Below, one piece after another: positions 43,277 through 51,898 of a stretch of DNA of 64,000 bases. The stretch is taken from positions 1 through 64,000 of the forward strand of contig JAQSXJ010000007.1 in NCBI GenBank assembly GCA_029256725.1, read 5' to 3'. The first letter of the stretch is position 1; every line of letters starts with the position of its first letter. The position numbers and the translations under genes were made by a program. The notes beneath the pieces were generated by a model that was not told the DNA's origin, searched no databases, and saw only the letters and a list, made by a program, of their open reading frames with translations. Source of the DNA: Anaerocolumna sp. GTDB lineage: Bacteria > Bacillota > Clostridia > Lachnospirales > Lachnospiraceae.

Positions 43277-43330
43277 TACATTATGCACTACTTAAATAAT
43301 GAAAGCTAACATTCTATACTGCATAATGTA
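43277..43330. repeat. Inverted repeat upstream of the amt promoter
   Basis: Perfect 11-bp arms tacattatgca (43277-43287) and tgcataatgta (43320-43330) are separated by 32 bases and lie just upstream of the amtB promoter at 43359. It could be a paired regulator site or a loose terminator hairpin for ccdA (no T-run). Confidence 0.5.
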
Positions 43331-43358
43331 GGATAATAAAAGATGGGAAAAATTATAT

Positions 43359-43386
43359 TTGACATTTAAAAAATATGATGTATAAT
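43359..43386 (+). promoter_or_regulatory. Consensus promoter of the amtB-glnK operon
   Basis: TTGACA (43359-43364), a 16-base spacer and TATAAT (43381-43386). Confidence 0.85.
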
Positions 43387-43399
43387 TTCTTTAAAGTCG

Positions 43400-43440
43400 A
43401 AGGCGATTATTCTATATTTATAGGGTAATTGTCTTTTTTT
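43400..43440 (+). terminator. Leader hairpin with T-run (possible attenuator) before amtB
   Basis: aaggcgatta (43400-43409) and taattgtctt (43426-43435) pair with G-T wobbles and are followed by seven T. It lies within ten bases of the predicted transcription start (~43393), so transcripts ending here would be only ~45 bases. The remaining leader to the amtB start is about 150 bases. Confidence 0.5.
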
Positions 43441-43589
43441 GTTTATGCAGCAAGTGGATTAGGTATCAGACGGCCGTATACCTTTGCTTTCGTGAGCTGC
43501 ATTTTTAACCGCTTGAATACTTTATCGAGGTATAGAGGCGCTGAATTAACGTATAAAATTGTAAATCAATCAAAAGGAAGGTATAAATT

Positions 43590-44837
43590 ATGGAAATTAA
43601 TAATGGCAACACCGCTTTTATAATTGTCAGCAGTGCATTGGTTCTCCTGATGACACCGGGGCTTGCATTTTTCTATGCAGGTATGGAAAGAAGAAAGAAT
43701 GCTCTCAATACTTTAATGTCCTGCTTTTTTATTTTAGGTCTTGGTGCTGTATTATGGGTAGCAGTTGGTTACTCACTGGCTTTTGGAAATGATCACGGCG
43801 GAATTATCGGTGATTTCAGTAAAGTATTTTTTAATGGAGTTGGTATGGAGCCTAACGGTGATTATGCCGGAACAATTCCAGAGACACTATTTGCAGCGTT
43901 TCAGATGATGTTTGCGATTATTACGCCTGCGCTTATCTGTGGAGCGATAGCTGGACGTATGAAATTCTCAGCTTTATTTGTTTTTGTAACTGCCTGGTCT
44001 TTACTGGTATACTATCCTCTGGCTCATATGGTTTGGGGTGTAGGCGGATTGATCAGAGAGTTGGGTGCTGTTGACTTTGCTGGTGGTAATGTAGTTCATA
44101 TCAGCTCCGGTGTATCTGGACTTGTAGCTTGTATCTTACTTGGAAAGCGCAGAGAATATGGATTAGTACCTTATAAACCTCATAATATTCCATTTGTAGT
44201 ACTTGGCGCAGCACTTCTCTGGTTTGGCTGGTTCGGCTTTAACGGCGGCAGTGCCTTAGCAGCTGACGGACTTGCAGCTCATGCATTTGTAACTACGAAT
44301 ACTTCAGCAGCAGCAGCTCTTCTGTCCTGGATGCTTATTGAAAAGGTTCTACACGGAAAGCCTACTATTTTAGGTGCTTGTACCGGTGCGGTAGTCGGTC
44401 TTGTAGCAATTACTCCGGCAGCAGGTTTTGTACCCATCTGGGCATCTCTTGTCATAGGCTTACTGGTAAGCCCTATCTGCTACTTCGGAATGACTAAGAT
44501 TAAAGCCAAATTTGGTTATGACGATGCTCTTGATGCTTTTGGCTGCCATGGTCTTGGTGGTATCTGGGGTGGAATAGCTACAGGGTTATTCACACAGACT
44601 TCCATTAATTCCGGTGCACAGTGGAACGGACTTATATTCGGAGATGTGAAATTATTTGTAGCACAGGTTTTAAGCATTGCAATTACTATCGCATTTGCAG
44701 GTATCGCTACCTTTATCATTGTATCCGTCATTAAGAAAGTAATGCCTATTAAAGTATCACAGGAAGAAGAAGCACAGGGACTTGATTTGGTTGAACATGG
44801 CGAAGTTGCATATCCTTCTTTTAATGGTTTAGATTAA
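43590..44837 (+). CDS. amtB: Ammonium transporter AmtB
   Basis: A 415-residue Amt/Rh channel with 11 membrane segments and a cytoplasmic tail that binds PII. The pore histidines lie in GGNVVHISSGVSG and DAFGCHGLGGIWGG. GLAFFYAGMERRKNALNTLM is the segment-1/2 signature. AAGGAAGG precedes the ATG. Its PII partner gene follows 36 bases downstream, as is usual. Confidence 0.96.
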   Translation: MEINNGNTAFIIVSSALVLLMTPGLAFFYAGMERRKNALNTLMSCFFILGLGAVLWVAVGYSLAFGNDHGGIIGDFSKVFFNGVGMEPNGDYAGTIPETLFAAFQMMFAIITPALICGAIAGRMKFSALFVFVTAWSLLVYYPLAHMVWGVGGLIRELGAVDFAGGNVVHISSGVSGLVACILLGKRREYGLVPYKPHNIPFVVLGAALLWFGWFGFNGGSALAADGLAAHAFVTTNTSAAAALLSWMLIEKVLHGKPTILGACTGAVVGLVAITPAAGFVPIWASLVIGLLVSPICYFGMTKIKAKFGYDDALDAFGCHGLGGIWGGIATGLFTQTSINSGAQWNGLIFGDVKLFVAQVLSIAITIAFAGIATFIIVSVIKKVMPIKVSQEEEAQGLDLVEHGEVAYPSFNGLD

Positions 44838-44872
44838 TTATTCATATTAACAGTCAGAAAGGAAGATAGTAT

Positions 44873-45211
44873 ATGAAGAAAATAGAAGCAATTGTCAGAC
44901 CGGAGAAACTGGAGCCCTTAAAGGAAGCTTTGTTAAAGAAACAGGTAAATGGTCTTACGATCAATCAGGTTCTTGGCTGTGGTAAACAGTACGGTTTTAC
45001 AGAATACGTAAGAGGTAATACCATTATAATGAACACTCTTCCTAAAATAGAGATAACACTTGTGGTACCGGATGACAGAATGGAAGAGATTATTGATACC
45101 ATTATTGATATCGCTCAGACCGGAAAGTTTGGCGACGGAAAGATATTTGTTACTGATATTGTAGACTGTATCAGAATCCGTACCAAAGAACGCGGTGAGA
45201 AAGCTTTATAA
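44873..45211 (+). CDS. glnK: PII nitrogen-regulatory protein (GlnK/GlnB family)
   Basis: A 112-residue PII trimer protein that senses ATP/ADP and 2-oxoglutarate and blocks AmtB. The B-loop TGKFGDGKIFV and C-terminal IRIRTKERGEKAL are intact. The T-loop reads GFTEYVRGNTIIMNTLPK. Aligned to E. coli GlnK without gaps, position 51 is Ile, so the uridylylated Tyr51 is absent, and Val stands at 46. Regulation should therefore be by effector binding only. AAAGGAAG precedes the ATG. Confidence 0.93.
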   Translation: MKKIEAIVRPEKLEPLKEALLKKQVNGLTINQVLGCGKQYGFTEYVRGNTIIMNTLPKIEITLVVPDDRMEEIIDTIIDIAQTGKFGDGKIFVTDIVDCIRIRTKERGEKAL

Positions 45212-45246
45212 AAGCCAAGCAAATGGTTTCTAAATAATGTTTAGAG

Positions 45247-45275
45247 CACCTGCCTTTTGGGCAGGTGTTTTTTTA
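45247..45275 (+). terminator. Rho-independent terminator of amtB-glnK
   Basis: cacctgcc (45247-45254) and ggcaggtg (45260-45267) form a GC-rich stem followed by eight T. Confidence 0.92.
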
Positions 45276-45462
45276 TTGTGGGGTATTTGGTGCTGTATCT
45301 AAGGTATTTGGTACTTTTTCACTTGTTATCTTATTTACATTGTATATAATTAGACCTAGAGATAATGTAAAATCAAAGTAAAAGCCCTGAATCAGGTATA
45401 TATACGGTAGGATATTATAGATAGAACTTAATTTATTACCTTCACGGGGAAGGAGAGTATAA

Positions 45463-45918
45463 ATGAAAGTAACCATTAATCAGAATATGGATTGCGGGGA
45501 GGAGGAAATCATTATTAATTGCAGTTATGTGGATGAAAGACTTAAAGGTCTAATCGAACTGATACGACAGTATTCTTTTTCCATGGAACTGTTTAACGGG
45601 AACGAAAGTTATCATATCCCTCTTGAAAGCATTCTATATTTTGATTCTGCTAACGGCAGAACCTTTGCTTATACGACAGATAAGATCTATGAAGCCAAGG
45701 ATAGCCTTTTTGAGCTGGAAAGTAAACTAAAAGCAACACCTTATGTTAGAATCAGTAAGAATTGTATACTAAATACTACATATCTGGTAAAGGTTCAGCC
45801 TATTGTTAATCATCGTCTTGAGGCTACCTTAAAGAATAATGAAAAAGTAATTGTTTCAAGAAACTATATCTCAGTGTTGAGAGTAAAATTATTATCAAGA
45901 GGAGGAGGTTTATTTTGA
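45463..45918 (+). CDS. LytTR-domain DNA-binding regulator
   Basis: A 151-residue stand-alone LytTR regulator. Residues ~50-148 form the domain, with IPLESILYFDSANGRTFAYT, LEKL-like FELESKLKATPYVRISKNCI and a C-terminal KVIVSRNYISVLRVKL. There is no receiver domain. GGGGAAGGAGAG precedes the ATG. It overlaps the next gene, a DUF3021-like membrane protein, by four bases. This LytTR/membrane pair is common in Firmicutes, and the membrane partner is thought to modulate the regulator. Confidence 0.92.
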   Translation: MKVTINQNMDCGEEEIIINCSYVDERLKGLIELIRQYSFSMELFNGNESYHIPLESILYFDSANGRTFAYTTDKIYEAKDSLFELESKLKATPYVRISKNCILNTTYLVKVQPIVNHRLEATLKNNEKVIVSRNYISVLRVKLLSRGGGLF

Positions 45919-46313
45919 ATCATTTTCGTAGAATATTTTTGCCGAGTGTTGCTTTGAGTTTTATGTATACTACTCTGTTTGCATCCATTATTAATCTTCT
46001 TCAGGGGCACAGGGAAAGCAGTAATATTTTTAATCTTCAGTTGCTTATATTTCTGGTGGCAATCAACGTTATGAATTATTTGCTGTTAAAAATACCTTTC
46101 TCCAGTTTTCGAATGTATGTTGTTGTAGAAGGAGTTCTGTTCTATTTATTTTTTATAGCTGTATCATATGCCTTTAATTGGTCTAACTATAAGAATCTTG
46201 CCACCTTCATTATAAACAGCCTGCTCTTCTTTCTGATCTATACGCTGGTACAGTGCTATTTCTATAAACTTGTAGTAAAGGAAGCCGAAGATATTAATAG
46301 ACTAATTAAATAA
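45915..46313 (+). CDS. DUF3021-like membrane protein
   Basis: A 132-residue protein with four membrane segments (residues ~8-28, 42-60, 70-92, 102-122), starting at a TTG with AGGAGGAGG upstream, overlapping the LytTR stop by four bases. Size, segment number and coupling to LytTR match DUF3021 partners. The function is inferred as control of the LytTR protein. Confidence 0.8.
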   Translation: MNHFRRIFLPSVALSFMYTTLFASIINLLQGHRESSNIFNLQLLIFLVAINVMNYLLLKIPFSSFRMYVVVEGVLFYLFFIAVSYAFNWSNYKNLATFIINSLLFFLIYTLVQCYFYKLVVKEAEDINRLIK

Positions 46314-46395
46314 ACTAAGTATAATGGGAATAGAAGTTTTATATAAGATGACATGAAATAGAAAAATAGTTTATAAACCTACAATATTACATAAA

Positions 46396-46423
46396 TTGAC
46401 TTTAATTTCTTTTGTGATATAAT
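46396..46423 (+). promoter_or_regulatory. Promoter upstream of the DUF975 gene
   Basis: TTGACT (46396-46401) and TATAAT (46418-46423) with a 16-base spacer. Confidence 0.7.
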
Positions 46424-46507
46424 ATCAATGTTATCCGTTCGAATAGGGAGAATATAATAGATACTGGAGCATAAAGATAACACAAAAGCGTTACAGGGAG
46501 GATATTT

Positions 46508-47242
46508 ATGTTAAGAGCAAGTGATTACAGGGCAAAGGCTAGAGAGGCTCTGAATGGGAATTGGACATTAGCAGTTATTATAGTACTCGTGATGCAGGTT
46601 CTTATAATGATTATTAACAGTTTACCTAAGATAATTCTGGCTATGGCCGGATTTATTGATTATGCTAGTATTTTTACGTATGATGAAATAGGGGCTTATG
46701 CTTCGCCTATTGGAAGTTTGATATATTGGGCGTTATTAGCTATTACAGGATTGGTAACTTACTCCTTCGTGATGGGATATGTTTATTTTAACATAAATCT
46801 TATGAAAGGAACAGATTACGGTTTTGAGAATCTTTTTGCTAGATTTTATAATATCTTAAAAAACTTTGGCTTATACTTTATGATAGGAGTATTTACAGTT
46901 TTATGGTCTTTATTATTCATTATTCCGGGAATTATAGCGTCATTTAGTTATTCTATGGCTCCCTATATTATGGCAGAGGACCCCGATGTAGGTATTTTTG
47001 AAGCTATCAGAAGATCGAAAGAAATGATGATGGGATATAAATGGAAATATTTTTGTCTTTCAATTAGTTTCCTTGGTTGGATAATACTTGGCACCTTTAC
47101 CTGTGGTATCGGTTTATTATGGGTGATTCCTTATATGGAAGCTGCAAATGCTGCTTTTTATCTTGAGATATCGGGGCAGAATACTGAGGATACGGTAAAT
47201 ACTACAAATGCTCAATATGAGTATAACTACTATGATGAATAA
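46508..47242 (+). CDS. DUF975 family integral membrane protein
   Basis: A 244-residue membrane protein with the N-terminal ASDYRAKAREALNGNWTLAV, VLWSLLFIIPGIIASFSYSM and EAIRRSKEMMMGYKWKYFCL blocks diagnostic of DUF975 (YckC/GlpM-like proteins of Firmicutes). About five hydrophobic segments; the last 25 residues are Asn/Thr/Tyr-rich. Function unknown. CAGGGAGGAT precedes the ATG. It is a single-gene unit with its own promoter and terminator. Confidence 0.92.
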   Translation: MLRASDYRAKAREALNGNWTLAVIIVLVMQVLIMIINSLPKIILAMAGFIDYASIFTYDEIGAYASPIGSLIYWALLAITGLVTYSFVMGYVYFNINLMKGTDYGFENLFARFYNILKNFGLYFMIGVFTVLWSLLFIIPGIIASFSYSMAPYIMAEDPDVGIFEAIRRSKEMMMGYKWKYFCLSISFLGWIILGTFTCGIGLLWVIPYMEAANAAFYLEISGQNTEDTVNTTNAQYEYNYYDE

Positions 47243-47273
47243 ATCACTAGATAATAAATAAAGGAACCTCAAT

Positions 47274-47330
47274 AAGCTGTGTTTTCTAAAGTCTGATACT
47301 GTCAGGACTTATGGAACACAGCTTTTTCTT
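47274..47330 (+). terminator. Terminator after the DUF975 gene
   Basis: aagctgtgttttctaaagtc and ggacttatggaacacagctt form an imperfect 20-bp stem, followed by tttctt. Confidence 0.75.
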
Positions 47331-47428
47331 GCATTGACCGTTGGCTTTTTAAAGTCTATAATGATAGAAATTGGGACAACTGGTCATAATATCCAATGAT
47401 ACTAGAATGAGAAATAGGAGAAACGAAC

Positions 47429-48760
47429 ATGCCAAAGGGAAAAAGAAAACTGGTGAAATGTATTGTATGCGGGGAAATATTTGATTCAGAGATTGATACC
47501 TGTCCGGTGTGCGGAGTAGGAAGAGAATATTTTATTCCTTATGATGGGGAAGAGATACTGTTTCGCAAAGATACACAGGAGACTTTTATTATTCTGGGAA
47601 ATGGAGCAGCAGGTATTAGTGCTGCGGAAGCAATCCGAGAACGGAATGATACCTGTCGGATAATTATCATATCAAAGGAAGCAGAATTAAGCTATAACAG
47701 GCCGCTGCTTACCAAAAAGCTCAGCACCTTTCATTCTGCAGAAGAAATTCTGATGCACCAGCCTGACTGGTATGAAGAAAATCAGATTACAAACTACCTG
47801 AGCAGTGAAATTAAAAAAATAGATACCGTTAATAAAACGGTTCTTTTGAATAATGACGAAGAGTTAAGTTATGATAAATGTATATATGCACTTGGGGCAG
47901 AAAGCTTTGTACCGCCTATAAAAGGCAGCAGTATAAAAGGCGTTAAGGCTATCAGAGATATTCAGGATGTAAGTGATATCAGGGAACTATGTAAAAATGC
48001 AAAAAATGCAGTGGTAATAGGAGGCGGCGTATTAGGACTTGAGACTGCCTGGGAGCTAAGTAAATTGTGTAAAGTGACTATCCTTGAAGCTGCTGACAAG
48101 CTTATGGTAAGACAGCTGGATGAGACAGCAAGTGAGATGCTTGGGAACCTGATTACGAAAGCGGGTATCGATTACAGGGTAGGCGTTACTATAGCGGATA
48201 TAACCGGAGGTGAGACGGTTACCGGAGTAGCACTTAATACCGGAGAAGTATTTGAGGCAGATCTGGTTATTTTCTCCTGTGGTATCAGTCCTAATACTGC
48301 TTTGGCAAAAGAGGCCGGATTACTGGTTAGAAAAGCAGTGGAAGTGAATGCTAAAATGGAGACAAACATAGTAAATATTTATGCCTGTGGTGATTGTGCC
48401 GAATGTAAGGGTGTAAATTACGGGGTGTGGGCTCAGGCAATCGAAATGGGAAAGACCGCCGGTGCCAATGCTGCAGGAGAGGATATAACCTATGACATTT
48501 ATCCACCGGCACTTACCTTTCACGGTATGAAAACTGCACTTTTTGCCGGAGGAGATAACGGTAAGATGGAAGGAAAAGAATATCAGACCTTGGAATACAG
48601 GAACGACTTAGACGGAAACTATGAGAAATTCTATTTCTTAGATAATAAATTGGTTGGAGCAATATTGCTTGGTGATACTCGCAAGATGAATAAAGTATCA
48701 GAAGGGTTGAATGTGGGATGTTCCTATAATTATGTAAAGAATAATATCATACACGATTAG
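47429..48760 (+). CDS. Rubredoxin-like/FAD-dependent NAD(P) oxidoreductase
   Basis: A 443-residue fusion. Residues ~9-40 are a rubredoxin-type iron/zinc site (CIVCGEIF...CPVCGVGREYF). The rest is a two-nucleotide-domain flavoprotein of the NirB/rubredoxin-reductase class: FAD site ILGNGAAGISAAEAIR, NAD(P) site VVIGGGVLGLETAWEL, FAD C-terminal site IYACGDCAECKG. It likely transfers electrons from NAD(P)H through FAD to the rubredoxin-like centre, perhaps for oxygen or peroxide defence; that role is inferred. ATAGGAG precedes the ATG. Confidence 0.88.
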   Translation: MPKGKRKLVKCIVCGEIFDSEIDTCPVCGVGREYFIPYDGEEILFRKDTQETFIILGNGAAGISAAEAIRERNDTCRIIIISKEAELSYNRPLLTKKLSTFHSAEEILMHQPDWYEENQITNYLSSEIKKIDTVNKTVLLNNDEELSYDKCIYALGAESFVPPIKGSSIKGVKAIRDIQDVSDIRELCKNAKNAVVIGGGVLGLETAWELSKLCKVTILEAADKLMVRQLDETASEMLGNLITKAGIDYRVGVTIADITGGETVTGVALNTGEVFEADLVIFSCGISPNTALAKEAGLLVRKAVEVNAKMETNIVNIYACGDCAECKGVNYGVWAQAIEMGKTAGANAAGEDITYDIYPPALTFHGMKTALFAGGDNGKMEGKEYQTLEYRNDLDGNYEKFYFLDNKLVGAILLGDTRKMNKVSEGLNVGCSYNYVKNNIIHD

Positions 48761-48836
48761 CGAACTCTGTGACAGTCATACTTTGTCGTAATTTTCATAT
48801 AGATTAACTAAAGTAAGTTATAGGTAAATCTTATGA

Positions 48837-49016
48837 ACCCTACTGACAGGTATAGTAGAAGGAAAGGCACCTTATCTGAATACTCCTCATATCAAACGTA
48901 TTTTCGAGGAAAGCGCCACAAGGGATAAAGAACGCAGTTATCCCAATGAGGCGTGGGGATACGGTATCCTTAACATAGAGGGAATTGCTTTCTTTCTGGC
49001 AGATGTCTACAGGTAA
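48837..49016 (+). pseudogene. 3' remnant of a subtilase (S8) gene
   Basis: A 59-codon frame, closed upstream by a stop at 48834-48836, reads LLTGIVEGKAPYLNTPHIKR, then SYPNEAWGYGILNIEG and ends VYR. This matches the C-terminal end of clostridial S8 proteases (APYLNT...YPN-x-x-WGYG-x-L). The catalytic part is missing. It is probably the scar of a second copy of the S8-like gene located 1 kb downstream. Confidence 0.75.
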
Positions 49017-49096
49017 ATCTAATGAAAATCTAAAAAAATTGTGGCATAAATATTATTTTTGAATACAGTGGTAATAAAACGTTATGGTGCAATAAT

Positions 49097-49906
49097 ATGG
49101 AGTACTATATTCCCGTTGAACCAGGTGTCAAAATTTATGTAAATGATATCAATCCCCAAGGAGACAAACCGATTCTTTTTATGCATGGCTGGCCTGCAAA
49201 TCATCACTTATTCGAGTATCAGTATAATGAGCTGATACAGAAGGGTTATCGCTGCTTAGGCATGGACGTAAGAGGATTTGGTAAATCCGATAAGCCGGTT
49301 TACGGATATGATTATGATTCTTCTGCTGATGATATTCGATGTGTTATTGAGACCTTAAAACTCAAAGATTTGACCTTACTTGGGCATTCAACTGCAGGTG
49401 CGGTAGCCATCAGATATATGGCCAGGCATAATGGCTATGGAGTATCCAAACTGGTACTTTGTGCTGCTGCTGCGCCAAGCCTGATACAAAGACCGAACTT
49501 TCCTTATGGTCAAACAGAGGAGGATGTTATTCAGATAATTCAGAATACCTATAAAGACCGCCCTCAGATGCTTGATGATTTCGGGAAAATGTTCTTCTAC
49601 CAGCCGGTAACAGAAGCCTTTTCTCTGTGGATTGGCTCACTGGGAGCAGTAGCAGCAAGCTGGGCAACAGCCTATGTAGCTTGTGCATGGCTGTATGAAA
49701 CCTTATTTGAAGATATGAAATGTGTGAACGTACCTACACTGATTATGCATGGCATACACGATCAGGTATGCAAATATCCCTTGGGAGTGGCACAGCATAA
49801 AGGCATAAAAGGATCAAAGTTCGTAACCTTTGAAGAAAGTGGACACGGACTTTTCTATGATGAAAAAGACAAATTCAATTGTGAACTTATGAATTTTGTC
49901 GGATAG
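49097..49906 (+). CDS. Alpha/beta hydrolase
   Basis: A 269-residue alpha/beta-hydrolase-fold enzyme. FMHGWPANHHLFEYQ carries the oxyanion HGW, LLGHSTAGAVAIRY the nucleophile Ser in the elbow, HGIHDQVC the acid Asp and EESGHGLFYDEKD the catalytic His. The pattern is that of esterases and cofactor-free haloperoxidases. No signal peptide. The ribosome site is weak. It stands alone between the S8 remnant and the S8-like gene; substrate unknown. Confidence 0.88.
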   Translation: MEYYIPVEPGVKIYVNDINPQGDKPILFMHGWPANHHLFEYQYNELIQKGYRCLGMDVRGFGKSDKPVYGYDYDSSADDIRCVIETLKLKDLTLLGHSTAGAVAIRYMARHNGYGVSKLVLCAAAAPSLIQRPNFPYGQTEEDVIQIIQNTYKDRPQMLDDFGKMFFYQPVTEAFSLWIGSLGAVAASWATAYVACAWLYETLFEDMKCVNVPTLIMHGIHDQVCKYPLGVAQHKGIKGSKFVTFEESGHGLFYDEKDKFNCELMNFVG

Positions 49907-49912
49907 GATATA

Positions 49913-49960
49913 ATATACCGGATTTGTTTGGAAACTCAGACAAAGCCGGTATATTTTTAT
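49913..49960 (+). terminator. Terminator after the alpha/beta hydrolase
   Basis: atataccggatttgttt and gacaaagccggtatat pair with few mismatches, followed by ttttta. Confidence 0.75.
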
Positions 49961-50059
49961 AATAATGTATCCTTAAGAATCATAGATTAAAGTAACTATC
50001 CTAGATGATTGATAGTATATGAAAATGCCATCAGTCACCTGTATTAACGGAGTACATCC

Positions 50060-51655
50060 ATGAATAATGAAAATATCAATGAAATAACCAGTCAGGACTA
50101 CGCTGATCTAATAGTGGATTGGACAATTTCTAACATAAACAGAAGTGATTTCACGAATTCTGTAATTCAGGATATAAGCAGTCAATATGGAGTAATTCAT
50201 ATACCGGTTGAGGAGATAACAGACGATGTATTACAGCAATATGGGTATTCTGCTATGCCGGCATGCTATGGAATTACAACTTACCGTAATGAAGTAATTG
50301 AAAGTGCTTATACCATACAGCAGTTCGAGCTGGAGGATATTAAGGGGAATGGAATTCTCATAGGTATTGTAGATTCCGGGATAGATTATAGGAACGAAGC
50401 GTTTAGAAAGGATAATAGATCTACTAAAATAAGATATATCTGGGATCAGACTATTGAAAACGGAAATCAGCCTGCGGACTTTGGGTATGGAGCAGTGTAT
50501 AGCAAAGACGATATTGATTATGCCCTTATGCAGACTAATCCATATGATTATGTACCAAGTATAGATGACGTGGGGGAAGGAACTGCCATGGCTGCCATTG
50601 CAGCAGGGAATAAGTCAGAAAGCTCAGCATTTGCAGGAATTGCCATTAATGCAGAATTAGTAGTAGTTAAGTTAAAAACCGCAAAGGATTATTTAAGAGA
50701 CTTCTATGGTATTAAAGAAGATGCGGTTTGTTATCAGCAGAATGACATTATGCTTGGAGTAAAATATCTAATTGAAACCGCACAAAGATTAAATATGCCC
50801 ATTGCCATCTGTATGGGGTTAAGTTCTTCACAGGGAGCTCATGACGGTTATGATATCATGAGCAGGTATTTAACAGACTGCGGCAATAACAACGGTGTTG
50901 CACTGGCAGTTGCGGTGGGAAATGAAGGCAACCAGGGCCTTCACTTCATTGAAATAAAACCGGCTCAAGAGAAATATAGTATAGCAGAGCTGAATGTAGG
51001 AAGCGATAACACAGATTTCACCATGGAGCTGTGGACGTATATTCAGAATCCGCTAAGTCTTGATATTCTTTCGCCGGATAATACAGCGGTTTTCCATTTT
51101 GATACGCTCCTTCCGGCAAGCCGGAACGGCAGGATACAATATGGAGATACCGTTATCTATTATGATCTGTTTAGCAGTGAAATATATTCCCAGAAGAAAT
51201 TAATATTACTGCGGTTTAAGAATACTTCAAAAGGGGTGTGGCGGTTTCAGATAGAAGAAGGAGAGGGAGTAGTATCCCTTTGCCATATTTGGCTTCCCAT
51301 AAGAAATTTTCTAAAAAGCGATATTTATTTTCTTAATCCGAATGTTAATACCACAATCTCAATACCTGGAAACGCGTCCCAGTTGATTACTGTTACTTCT
51401 TATAATGCAATTACGCTGACTCTGGCAGACAGCGCAGGAAGAGGATTTACTTCCAATAATATTCCCAAGCCGGATATTGCTGCACCAGGGGAAAATATGA
51501 TTGTTCCTATTCTGGAGGGAGGAGGAGGGGAGATTCTTAGCGTTACGGATAAGATTAATACACCTTTATTGCGATTTGTTCTAACCTACTTAGCCAGAAG
51601 AGATTCTGATAAAGAATATCCTAATCCGGATTGGGGATATGGTTATATTGTCTGA
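50060..51655 (+). CDS. Subtilase-like (S8) pseudoprotease, Csp-like
   Basis: A 531-residue S8-family protein without signal peptide. Residues 10-72 match the propeptide region of clostridial Csp-like proteases (SQDYADLIVDWT, GVIHIPVEEI, YGYSAMPACYGI). The Asp motif GIVDSGIDY is intact (Asp105). The His motif, normally GHGT, reads GEGT with Glu173. The oxyanion region VAVGNEGNQG is present. Where GTSxAAP should supply the Ser, the chain runs PKPDIAAPGENMIVPILEGG...KINTPLLRF straight to YPNPDWGYG, a loss of roughly 40 residues. Two of three catalytic residues are thus missing, as in the CspA/CspC germination pseudoproteases of Clostridioides difficile. It may be a sensor or scaffold, or a decaying gene. 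GGAG precedes the start. Confidence 0.85.
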   Translation: MNNENINEITSQDYADLIVDWTISNINRSDFTNSVIQDISSQYGVIHIPVEEITDDVLQQYGYSAMPACYGITTYRNEVIESAYTIQQFELEDIKGNGILIGIVDSGIDYRNEAFRKDNRSTKIRYIWDQTIENGNQPADFGYGAVYSKDDIDYALMQTNPYDYVPSIDDVGEGTAMAAIAAGNKSESSAFAGIAINAELVVVKLKTAKDYLRDFYGIKEDAVCYQQNDIMLGVKYLIETAQRLNMPIAICMGLSSSQGAHDGYDIMSRYLTDCGNNNGVALAVAVGNEGNQGLHFIEIKPAQEKYSIAELNVGSDNTDFTMELWTYIQNPLSLDILSPDNTAVFHFDTLLPASRNGRIQYGDTVIYYDLFSSEIYSQKKLILLRFKNTSKGVWRFQIEEGEGVVSLCHIWLPIRNFLKSDIYFLNPNVNTTISIPGNASQLITVTSYNAITLTLADSAGRGFTSNNIPKPDIAAPGENMIVPILEGGGGEILSVTDKINTPLLRFVLTYLARRDSDKEYPNPDWGYGYIV

Positions 51656-51799
51656 CCAGGTTGTTTGAGTGCCGGGTTCTTATAGAGCTGAAAGCTCATT
51701 TTACGATACATTCCCTTGATGTAAGGCAGTGCTCTTAGTGGAATGATTAGTAGCTTAGCAAAGAACTGAAATTGGATAAATCTGTTTATATGCAAGGTG

Positions 51800-51848
51800 C
51801 AAGATGTTATAATAACTTATACAAAGTTATTATAACATCTTGTTTTTT
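51800..51848 (+). terminator. Rho-independent terminator with perfect 18-bp stem
   Basis: caagatgttataataact (51800-51817) and agttattataacatcttg (51825-51842) with a 7-base loop are followed by six T. It lies between the S8-like gene and the AraC regulator. Confidence 0.88.
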
Positions 51849-51898
51849 AAAAGAGCATTACAGGTCAATTACAAATACATCAAAATTATATATTTTAT

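Noticed and set aside
43429..43623. 64-residue ORF overlapping the amtB start
   Set aside because: No ribosome site, overlaps the T-run hairpin and the strongly supported amtB start in another frame.
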